20,388 nucleotides of DNA. It comes from Candidatus Portiera sp. Lineage in GTDB: Bacteria > Pseudomonadota > Gammaproteobacteria > CBDBNL01 > JAAOII01. Location: NCBI GenBank assembly GCA_015163845.1, contig JAAOII010000188.1:1-20388 (forward strand), written 5' to 3'. Made by a program: the position numbers and the translations under genes. This document shows positions 7,435-13,649 of the stretch, piece after piece (the stretch's first letter is position 1; each line of letters opens with the position of its first letter). The notes beneath the pieces were generated by a model. The model was given only the letters and a program-made list of their open reading frames with translations. It was not told the DNA's origin and did no database searches.

Positions 7435-8580
7435 ATGGCGATAGTTAAAATGTCTATTACGCCTTCTGTCCTTACTTGGGCAAGAGAAGATGCTGGTTAT
7501 ACAATAGAGGACGCAGCAAAAAAGTTTCCTAAAATTGCCAAGTGGGAATCTGGAGAAAGCTCTCCCACCTATAAGCAATTAAAGGACATTTCTAATGAGT
7601 TTAGCTGTTCTATAGCTGTATTCTTCTTTCCTGAACCGCCAAAAGTAGAACCTGTCAAAAAATCATTTAGAACTCTACCTGATGCCGAAAAGAAACTCAT
7701 CCCAGCTAAAATAGTTAAATTGCTTAAGAAGGCACAGTTTTTTCAATATAGCATTCAGGAACTTCAAGGTTTAGCCAATATACAAAATAAATATTCATTG
7801 GCCAATATTAAATTAACAGCTCATAACATTAGAGAGGTGGCAGACAACCTGCGTAAATTTTTGAAGGTTTCAATCCATGAACAGATTAATCTAAAAAACC
7901 AACAAGATGCATTTAAGCTATGGCGCAATAAAATAGAGCAATGTGGGATTTATGTTTTTAAGCAGCCATTCGGTAATGATGATTACTCAGGATTTTGTCT
8001 CTATGATGAGAATAATCCTTTAATATACATAAACAATAGTAATAATGATGTGAGGCAAACTTTTACTCTTTTCCATGAAGTGGCTCATCTACTCCTAAAA
8101 ACAGGTGGCATAGATAAAACCAAGCAATATCACACACAAGGTCTCAGTAATGAGCATGCAGAGGTTATATGCAATAGGTTTGCTGCAGAGTTTTTAGTTC
8201 CTGACGAACATTTCAGAAAAGAATACCTCAATCTGGAGGCCGATGATGAAACCATCAGTAATATAGCTAATGTTTATCATGTTAGTCGCTATGTTGTATT
8301 AAGGAGATATTTGGATTGTGGCAAAATCACTCCAGAGTTTTACCGAAAGAAAAGTGCTGAATATGAAGATAGTTTTAAAAAGGTCTATGAAAAGGATGCC
8401 AAAATTTTTCTTACCTCTTATTATTCCCAAGTGAATTATCATAGCACATCTTATTTAAAGCTTATTTTTCAAAGTTATTACAATCACATCATAGGTGAAA
8501 ATGAACTAAGCGAATACATACCAGGTATAACAAACATTAATAAATTTGAAGAAAGATATCTAAAAAGTACTGCTACATGA
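7435..8580 (+). CDS. XRE-ImmA/IrrE metallopeptidase regulator (antitoxin-like)
   Basis: The 381-residue protein joins an N-terminal XRE helix-turn-helix (about residues 8-62, with IAKWESGESSPTYKQLKDIS) to an ImmA/IrrE zinc peptidase domain. The zinc site is clear: TLFHEVAHLLL gives HEVAH at 214-218, and the third ligand is the Glu in NRFAAEFLVP (E252). Proteins of this COG2856 type commonly sit next to DUF4411 PIN-like toxins and act as repressor/antitoxin; the peptidase may cleave a regulator on induction. The ATGA overlap with the next gene at 8577-8580 shows translational coupling. The start at 7435 is preceded by a weak AGG, one of the few Shine-Dalgarno-like sequences in the window; Met6 at 7450 is the alternative. 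Confidence 0.88.
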   Translation: MAIVKMSITPSVLTWAREDAGYTIEDAAKKFPKIAKWESGESSPTYKQLKDISNEFSCSIAVFFFPEPPKVEPVKKSFRTLPDAEKKLIPAKIVKLLKKAQFFQYSIQELQGLANIQNKYSLANIKLTAHNIREVADNLRKFLKVSIHEQINLKNQQDAFKLWRNKIEQCGIYVFKQPFGNDDYSGFCLYDENNPLIYINNSNNDVRQTFTLFHEVAHLLLKTGGIDKTKQYHTQGLSNEHAEVICNRFAAEFLVPDEHFRKEYLNLEADDETISNIANVYHVSRYVVLRRYLDCGKITPEFYRKKSAEYEDSFKKVYEKDAKIFLTSYYSQVNYHSTSYLKLIFQSYYNHIIGENELSEYIPGITNINKFEERYLKSTAT

Positions 8581-9040
8581 TATATGCATTAGATACCAAT
8601 GCATTTATTGCGATGAGTAATTTCTATGAAGATAGTTTTCCCACTTTCTGGAATAACTTCAATAAATTAGTTCAAGATGATAATGTTATCAGCACGGCAG
8701 AAAATTTACTCGAGTATAACAGAGATGATTTTGTCAAGAAGTGGATTGAAAATAATAATAAAATATTTTTACCACCAACTGAAGAAGAAGGCGCTTTCAT
8801 CCAGAAGATTTATGCAACAAAGAATTTTAAAGATAATCTCGAGAAAAAGAAACTAACATCTGACCTTCCTCATGCTGATCCTTTTCTTATAGCACAAGCC
8901 AAACACAAAAATGCTACTTTTTAGTGACGTTTGAAAAGTATAAAGAGGGCTCTGCAAGTATTCCAAACATATGTGAACACTTTGGTATTAAGTGTATCAA
9001 TCTAGAAAAGTTTATTCAAGAACATAAATGGGTGTTTTAA
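8577..9040 (+). pseudogene. DUF4411 PIN-like toxin with a -1 frameshift
   Basis: The frame starts at the ATG of an ATGA overlap with the upstream antitoxin-like gene. The PIN-type acidic residues are visible in MIYALDTNAFI (D6) and PHADPFLIAQAKH (D101). The frame stops at 8922-8924 after 115 residues, short of the family's ~160. Reading on one frame over gives VTFEKYKEG, then IPNICEHFGIKCINL and a C-terminus ending KWVF, with a stop at 9038-9040; this is the normal C-terminal part of the family. The break is in a T5 run (8918-8922); six T would restore ATFLVTFEKY and a ~154-residue protein. So the toxin is inactivated, phase-switched by slippage, or affected by a base-calling error. Confidence 0.8.
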
Positions 9041-9056
9041 TACCTATTCCAAAATA

Positions 9057-9115
9057 TAACCCTCCTTCATAATACGAGGTTTTCACTCGTAGTGGTGGGT
9101 ATTATTTGGAGGTTA
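9057..9115. terminator. Inverted repeat between convergent genes, likely bidirectional terminator
   Basis: TAACCCTCC (9057-9065) pairs with GGAGGTTA (9108-9115) with one bulged C, and ATAATAC (9069-9075) pairs with GTATTAT (9099-9105). An inner small stem ACGAG/CTCGT lies in the loop. It fills the gap between the DUF4411 gene and the convergent DUF805 gene, where a bidirectional terminator is expected, but U-tracts are poor on both strands. Confidence 0.4.
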
Positions 9116-9122
9116 GCTGCGG

Positions 9123-9680
9123 TTAGCTTACTTTTTTAGCTGGGGTCTTGCGGGGTTTAGCTTTTGGTTTGCTTGAACTCTTTGCAGTTACTTTTGGTTT
9201 GCTTGAACTCTTTGCAGTTACTTTTGACTTGCTTGAACTCTTTGGTGCTGTCCCAGCGACTCCAAATCTTCCAAGAGGAGGTGACTTTTTAGGGTCTGGA
9301 CCAAAGCTGTTTTTACCAGCATCACCATTGATAACCGTGAATATAAATAGCGCAATCCAACCAATCATTGGGACAAAATATAACAATAACCACCAGCCAC
9401 TACGATTGGTGTCATGTAAACGTCTTACAGTTACTGCCAAAGTTGGTATGAAAACTGCTAAGACATAAATGCTAGACAATATCCCCCAACTATCTTTACG
9501 GGGGCGGCACCAATCAAAACGGACTAATAAATTCACAGTGTCTCCCCATAACGCATCATCAATTAAATTGAGAATGACGAAAGCAATCGTGCTAAATAAG
9601 ACGAAATACCAATATTCTTGGCGATGGGCTCTACCACTAAACAAAGTGTAGTCCCTTAAAACTTTAAAATACCAATTCAT
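9123..9680 (-). CDS. DUF805 membrane protein with Lys/Ser repeat tail
   Basis: The 185-residue protein has the DUF805 signature: MNWYFKVLRDYTLFSGRAHR at the N-terminus, RRLHDTNRSGWW (86-97), and three or four membrane segments (about 24-42, 66-84, 95-118). The cytosolic tail from about residue 147 is a repeated KSSSKPKVTA unit followed by PRKTPAKKVS, resembling histone H1-like basic tails. The function of DUF805 is unknown. The frame extends 9 codons upstream to an ATG at 9707, but a promoter -10 box (9687-9692) lies between, and family alignment favours the Met at 9680. With TATAAT ending only 6 bases before this ATG, the mRNA is probably leaderless. Confidence 0.85.
   Translation of the reverse strand: MNWYFKVLRDYTLFSGRAHRQEYWYFVLFSTIAFVILNLIDDALWGDTVNLLVRFDWCRPRKDSWGILSSIYVLAVFIPTLAVTVRRLHDTNRSGWWLLLYFVPMIGWIALFIFTVINGDAGKNSFGPDPKKSPPLGRFGVAGTAPKSSSKSKVTAKSSSKPKVTAKSSSKPKAKPRKTPAKKVS
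9161..9244. repeat. 30-bp in-frame tandem repeat in the DUF805 gene
   Basis: Units at 9161-9190 and 9191-9220 are identical and a third, 24-base partial unit (9221-9244) has two differences. Each unit encodes ten residues of the basic tail, so copy-number changes would preserve the frame. Confidence 0.9.
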
Positions 9681-9686
9681 ATGTAT

Positions 9687-9715
9687 ATTATAGGACATTC
9701 CCAGCAATTAGCCAA
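9687..9715 (-). promoter_or_regulatory. DUF805 promoter with conserved spacer; leaderless start
   Basis: On the minus strand TTGGCT (9710-9715), the 17-bp spacer AATTGCTGGGAATGTCC (9693-9709) and TATAAT (9687-9692) form a well-spaced promoter. The ATG at 9680 begins 6 bases after the -10 box, where transcription should itself start. No Shine-Dalgarno sequence exists. Confidence 0.65.
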
Positions 9716-9770
9716 TAGTTAATATTTATTAATTGCACTTTTTTTAATTTACTTTTTTGCTGTTTTCAGC

Positions 9771-9798
9771 ATAATTTATCCTAATCAGGATAAATTAT
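9771..9798. promoter_or_regulatory. 28-bp perfect palindrome with competing hairpins
   Basis: ATAATTTATCCT (9771-9782) and its exact reverse complement (9787-9798) flank AATC. It overlaps a small hairpin TGCTG-TTTT-CAGCA (9758-9771) and an outer pair CAGCATAAT (9767-9775) / ATTATGCTG (9827-9835), the latter followed by a T7 run. It could be a dimeric operator, a terminator with alternative folds, or part of a lost element; no gene start is close. Confidence 0.55.
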
Positions 9799-9913
9799 CA
9801 TCCCATATTAATCTTTATTCCTTGATATTATGCTGTTTTTTTGCTCTCTTTGTGGGTGCTTTCATCTGTTGTCTTTCTTATGTCATCAATTCAATTCAAT
9901 TCAAGCAGAATAA

Positions 9914-10019
9914 TTAATTTAAAAGGGTAATTCTAATCTCTATAGCTAGGTCTGCATTTGGATTAACTTTGGCGAAGCCAGGTAAAGAAGTGCTGTCATG
10001 TTCATTAGCTCCTATATTC
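9914..10019 (-). pseudogene. Coding-like 3' fragment of unknown gene
   Basis: After the IS5-like remnant stops, a different minus frame reads about 35 residues with protein-like composition, including GFAKVNPNADLAIEIRITLLN's last part ADLAIEIRI, and ends in TAA at 9914-9916. It has no start codon. I take it as the possible 3' end of a gene destroyed by rearrangement; the family is unrecognised and chance is not excluded. Confidence 0.25.
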
Positions 10020-10160
10020 TCAAATAGATTCTAAATCATAGGGCTGACGACCTTTTTTCCCTTTTTCATAGTAATTTGGAGAGAAGGCTTCAACTATTTC
10101 ATGCCATGGAATTATTCTATCCATTCTGTCTAAAAATATCATAAAGAATTTGTTATTGAT
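10020..10160 (-). mobile_element. IS5-family transposase N-terminal remnant
   Basis: The minus strand encodes 40 residues from an ATG at 10142 to a TGA at 10020-10022, including FLDRMDRIIPWHEIVEAF, then YYEKGKKGRQPYDLES. This is the conserved N-terminal region of IS5-family transposases, where the E. coli protein reads FLSRMEQILPW and GNGRRPYPLETMLRIH. The similarity stops abruptly after LES, and the catalytic DDE domain is missing. A few codons upstream (NNKFF) are open too. No terminal inverted repeats are visible nearby. It is a dead fragment marking past insertion and deletion. Confidence 0.8.
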
Positions 10161-10192
10161 TTTAGCTATTTGTATTGATTTTAGCTATTTGT
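10155..10192. repeat. Perfect 19-bp tandem duplication
   Basis: ATTGATTTTAGCTATTTGT occurs at 10155-10173 and again at 10174-10192 with no mismatch. The second copy runs into a GTGTCC-type promoter-like sequence. Confidence 0.9.
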
Positions 10193-10209
10193 TGGGAAGG
10201 TCCTATAGA
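10181..10209 (+). promoter_or_regulatory. Fourth copy of the spacer/-10 promoter element, possibly orphan
   Basis: TTAGCT (10181-10186), ATTTGTTGGGAAGGTCC (10187-10203) and TATAGA (10204-10209) reproduce the layout of the DUF805 and rubredoxin promoters on the plus strand. No gene follows; only a 10-codon frame starts at 10212. It may drive a small RNA or be a decayed promoter. Confidence 0.35.
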
Positions 10210-10290
10210 ATATGTTGATTTATTATTGTGGTTATGCAAGTTAAATAAGTTGTTTTTGCAATGAAAATATATACTTATTCCTGCTGCAAA

Positions 10291-10338
10291 GCTTTTACTC
10301 CAGTTCTTACTTAAGCTTTTACTCCAGTTCTTACTTAA
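10291..10338. repeat. 24-bp tandem repeat after the ClpP-like gene
   Basis: GCTTTTACTCCAGTTCTTACTTAA is present twice in tandem (10291-10314, 10315-10338), and a shortened third copy covers the stop codon of the adjoining gene. Part of the unit (CTTACTTAAGC) equals the terminal codons of both ClpP-like genes, so it probably arose by slippage at the gene's 3' end. Confidence 0.85.
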
Positions 10339-10342
10339 GCCC

Positions 10343-11128
10343 TTACTTAAGCTTAATAGTGTCGCGTGCTTTCTGGCGTCTTTTATATTCTTTTTTGTTT
10401 ATGACTTCAATGCCAGCACTCTCTGCCTGCTCTTCAGTCATATGCGGCAGTCCTTCCTTTTTACGTTTTTTCTCTAGTTCTCTGACAATAAATTTTGTTG
10501 CGGTTATACCAGTGGTGGTTAGTTTGTAATTAATAATTTCATCATTAGTCATTATGTGGATGTCATCTGCTGGAGCTGCTTCTATAGTGTAGTAGTAGAA
10601 GTTCTCTGCTTCTTTAGTGGTGAAACCTACGCCCTTATAATAGTCAATGTATGGCTGATGAAATTCATGACCGCGAGGATAATCTATTGCAGTGCCTGAT
10701 GCGCTTGCCCAAGAGTGGACACCTATTTGTGCTCCGTCAACAACAACCCGTTCCTGTCCAGCTAAGAAGAAGTCAGTGCCTCCAGAAGCAATTAAACCAT
10801 AGCGGCCTATTTTTGTAGTTAGTTCTTTGTCAGCAACCCATAGAGCTATCTCAAGATTGGCTGTATCATCTATGGAACCATCCACCTGTACCATTTCTAT
10901 GGTATCTATATCAGGATGCTTAGCAAATATCTTGTATACTTGGTCTGGGGTCTTCCCGCTGATTATTCCTTTCATTATTAGAGTATTATCCTGCAACTCA
11001 AATTTAGTTAATGAAAAATATGATGCGTAAACCAATAAAGGCAAAACAGCGACTACTGGGAAGAGTAAAACAAGGACGAGCACAATGGCAACCAATGCTA
11101 CTCCGAATATGGCGAAGAACTTTTTCAT
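10343..11128 (-). CDS. Membrane-anchored ClpP/crotonase-like protein, copy B
   Basis: This 261-residue protein is a close tandem paralogue of the gene upstream (about nine residues in ten identical by eye). An N-terminal hydrophobic segment (about 5-38) should anchor it in the inner membrane with the rest outside. The core LIASGGTDFFLAGQERVV and AQIGVHSW resembles COG3904-type periplasmic ClpP/crotonase-fold proteins, with S115 and H138 as catalytic candidates. The C-terminal ~50 residues are strongly charged and basic at the end. I chose Met at 11128 because it aligns with the other copy's start; an in-frame ATG 5 codons upstream (11143) is possible. Differences between the copies lie mostly in the membrane segment and as K/E swaps near the C-terminus, while the core is unchanged. 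Confidence 0.7.
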   Translation of the reverse strand: MKKFFAIFGVALVAIVLVLVLLFPVVAVLPLLVYASYFSLTKFELQDNTLIMKGIISGKTPDQVYKIFAKHPDIDTIEMVQVDGSIDDTANLEIALWVADKELTTKIGRYGLIASGGTDFFLAGQERVVVDGAQIGVHSWASASGTAIDYPRGHEFHQPYIDYYKGVGFTTKEAENFYYYTIEAAPADDIHIMTNDEIINYKLTTTGITATKFIVRELEKKRKKEGLPHMTEEQAESAGIEVINKKEYKRRQKARDTIKLK

Positions 11129-11168
11129 AATAATATTTTTCACAAAATATATAACATTTAGAAGCTTC

Positions 11169-11954
11169 TTACTTAAGCTTAATAGTGTCGCGTGCTTTCT
11201 GGCGTCTTTTATATTCTTTTTTGTTTATGACTTCAATGCCAGCACTCTCTGCCTGCTCTTCAGTCATATGCAGCAGTCCATCCTCTTTGCGTTCTTCCTC
11301 TAGTTCACTGACAATAAATTTTGTTGCGGTTATACCAGTGGTGGTTAGTTTGTAATCAATAATTTCATCATTAGTCATTATGTGGATCTCACCTGCTGGA
11401 GCTGCTTCTATGGTGTAGTAGTAGAAGTTCTCGGCTTCTTCGGTGGTAAAACCTACGCCCTGATAATAGTCAATGTATGGCTGATGAAATTCATGGCCGC
11501 GAGGATAATCTATTGCGGTGCCTGATGCGCTTGCCCAAGAGTGGACACCTATTTGTGCTCCATCAACAACAACCCGTTCCTGTCCAGCTAAGAAGAAGTC
11601 AGTGCCCCCAGAAGCAATTAAACCATAGCGTCCTATTTTTGTAGTTAGTTCTTTGCCAGCAACCCATAGAGCTATCTCAAGATTGGCTCTATCATCTATG
11701 GAACCCTCCACCCATGCCATTTCTATGGTGTCTATGTCAGGATGCTCAGCAAATATCTTGTATACTTGGTCTGGGGTCTTCCCGCTGATTAATCCTTTCA
11801 TTATTAGAGTATTATCCTGCAACTCAAATTTAGTTACTGGAAAATATAATGAGTAAATTATCAAAGGTATAACAGTGAGTACTGGGAAGAGTAAAACAAG
11901 GACGAGCACAATGGCAACCAATGCTACTCCGAATATGGCGAAGAATTTTTTCAT
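11169..11954 (-). CDS. Membrane-anchored ClpP/crotonase-like protein, copy A
   Basis: The 261-residue protein begins with MKKFFAIFGVALVAIVLVLV, a single long membrane segment or uncleaved signal anchor. The following domain has PDQVYKIFAEHPDIDTIEM, GSIDDRANLEIALWV, then IASGGTDFFLAG (113-124, candidate nucleophile S115) and GVHSWAS (136-142, candidate H138), the pattern of COG3904-like ClpP/crotonase-fold predicted periplasmic proteases; PYIDYY and FYYYTIEAAP follow. Substrate is unknown. It begins only 20 bp after the mnmE stop on the same strand and is followed 40 bp later by its paralogue, so both are probably read from the mnmE transcript. There is no Shine-Dalgarno sequence. The calls rest on motif similarity recalled from the family. 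Confidence 0.72.
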   Translation of the reverse strand: MKKFFAIFGVALVAIVLVLVLLFPVLTVIPLIIYSLYFPVTKFELQDNTLIMKGLISGKTPDQVYKIFAEHPDIDTIEMAWVEGSIDDRANLEIALWVAGKELTTKIGRYGLIASGGTDFFLAGQERVVVDGAQIGVHSWASASGTAIDYPRGHEFHQPYIDYYQGVGFTTEEAENFYYYTIEAAPAGEIHIMTNDEIIDYKLTTTGITATKFIVSELEEERKEDGLLHMTEEQAESAGIEVINKKEYKRRQKARDTIKLK

Positions 11955-11974
11955 AGTAATATTTTACACGCTTT

Positions 11975-13591
11975 TTATTTACCAAGACAAAACTCAGAGA
12001 ATATACGATCTAGTAGATCATCGGTGGTCGTCTTCCCGAGTATTTCATCCAAGCATATAGTTGCCAGTTTGAGGTCTTCAGCGAACAACTCACCAGCACC
12101 CTGCTCCAGTAGTTGCTTGTGGCCTTGCTCCACCGCATTCAGCGCTTTAGCCAAGGACTCAATATGTCTCTTGCGTGCAGTGAATTGTGGGGCAACTCCT
12201 TGCTTGCCACTTTTAGCAACTATGGCTGCCATAAGTTCTTCCATCCCTTCACCACTCTTTACTGAAAAACCTAGGCACTTGTTTGTCAAAGAAGTAGCAG
12301 AAGATATATTTAGCTGATGCTTATTAGCTCCGCTTAATCTACTCTGTAATTTCTTGCGATTAGCAGAATCTAAAAGGTCAAGCTTATTGGCAATGAATAT
12401 TGTTTTTTTGAGCAGACCTTGAGATGCTAAATGTTTGACGAGTTCGGCAAAATTTTGTATGTCAGTTGGTTTAGAACTTTTGTGGCTCTTGAGTTGTTTA
12501 ATATTTTCGCCCTCATTGGTTTGCTTTGCTTGTTTAGATTGCTTGAGTTGCTTTAGGTGCTTTAGGTGCTTTAGTTCTTGGGACTCTTGGCACTCATCAC
12601 CTAATTTGCTAAGTTCTGCCAAGTCCAACTCATCTTCAAGAGCATCATAGATGCATATAATGATATCGCTCAATTTTGCTTGATGCCAACTGCGTTCTAT
12701 GCCTTCCGACTCAACTGCAGATCTAGGTGAGCGTATGCCAGCAGTATCGGTTAGTGATGCACTCATGCCTTGGATATTCACTTTCTCGCTTAAAAAGTCC
12801 CGCGTAGTTCCAGCATCCTCGCTGACGATGGCTCTATCATTGCGACATAGGATATTCATTAAGCTAGATTTGCCAGCATTTGGCTTGCCAAGAATTACTA
12901 GGTTGAGTTCTTCCTGTATTAATAGACCTTGACGAGCTTGCTCCAGAATATCACGTAATTGCTGTAAAATTTCTTCTGTCTGGCGAGCAGATTCCTTATC
13001 TTGCAATAAATCTATCTCTTCTGTGGGGAAATCCAATGCCGCCTCTATATACACTCTTAGCTGCATTATCTTATCATTTAGGATGCTCACCTTTTGGGAG
13101 AAGTCACCACTCAAGGATCTCATTGCTGCTCGCAGAGATATCTCTGTATCACTATTGATTACATCAGCTATTGACTCGGCTTGAGTTAAATCCACCTTGC
13201 CATTTTGGTAAGCACGACGGCTAAACTCGCCGGCTTCGGCATGCCTAGCACCATTCGCCAAACAAGCAGCAACAATATTATCCAATATAAGTGGATTGCC
13301 ATGCACATGCAATTCCACCAGATCCTCACCGCTGAAAGAGTTTGGTGAGATAAATGATATTGTTATGCCTTGGTCAAGTTGGGTTCCATCTACAGCATAA
13401 AAATTACACACCTTGATTGCTCGCTTACGAGGTAACTTCTGCTGAATCAATGAACTAGCTATGCTAAAACTAGCAGGACCAGACATCCGAACTATACCTA
13501 TGGCTGCTTTCCCAGCGGCTGTGGCAGTAGCAACAATTGTATCTGGGTTCTTGTTGTTAGCTGATCTACTTAGATTATCTTTCCTAGGCAT
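11975..13591 (-). CDS. mnmE: tRNA uridine modification GTPase MnmE
   Basis: MnmE works with MnmG to make the cmnm5/nm5 modification of U34 in several tRNAs, using formyl-folate and GTP hydrolysis in the cytosol. The N-terminal folate-binding domain has DTIVATATAAGKAAIGIVRMSG (split here as residues 17-38) and HVHGNP (95-100). The embedded G domain shows G1 GKPNAGKSS (235-243), G3 DTAGIR (282-287) and G4 NKLD (402-405). The protein ends in CLGK, the catalytic C-(L/I)-GK motif. At 538 residues it is well above the usual ~455: between G3 and G4 lies an extra ~60-residue low-complexity segment with LKH/LKQ repeats, and the N-terminus has ~15 extra residues. It follows yidC after 58 bp. Confidence 0.96.
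   Translation of the reverse strand: MPRKDNLSRSANNKNPDTIVATATAAGKAAIGIVRMSGPASFSIASSLIQQKLPRKRAIKVCNFYAVDGTQLDQGITISFISPNSFSGEDLVELHVHGNPLILDNIVAACLANGARHAEAGEFSRRAYQNGKVDLTQAESIADVINSDTEISLRAAMRSLSGDFSQKVSILNDKIMQLRVYIEAALDFPTEEIDLLQDKESARQTEEILQQLRDILEQARQGLLIQEELNLVILGKPNAGKSSLMNILCRNDRAIVSEDAGTTRDFLSEKVNIQGMSASLTDTAGIRSPRSAVESEGIERSWHQAKLSDIIICIYDALEDELDLAELSKLGDECQESQELKHLKHLKQLKQSKQAKQTNEGENIKQLKSHKSSKPTDIQNFAELVKHLASQGLLKKTIFIANKLDLLDSANRKKLQSRLSGANKHQLNISSATSLTNKCLGFSVKSGEGMEELMAAIVAKSGKQGVAPQFTARKRHIESLAKALNAVEQGHKQLLEQGAGELFAEDLKLATICLDEILGKTTTDDLLDRIFSEFCLGK
12521..12574. repeat. 9-bp in-frame tandem repeat within mnmE
   Basis: Six degenerate 9-base units encode AKQ, SKQ, LKQ, LKQ, LKH, LKH (plus-strand order) inside the G domain between motifs G3 and G4. 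It is a three-codon expansion in a surface loop; the two LKH units are identical at the DNA level. Confidence 0.85.
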
Positions 13592-13649
13592 AGGATAACA
13601 TAAACCCTAGTATGCAAATAGTGAATGCGGGGGATTATTTAATAGAGGA

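Noticed and set aside
8911..8924. Programmed -1 ribosomal frameshift in the PIN toxin
   Set aside because: The T5 run does not form a canonical X XXY YYZ slippery heptamer in the zero frame and there is no clear downstream pseudoknot; deletion or slippage mutation is simpler.
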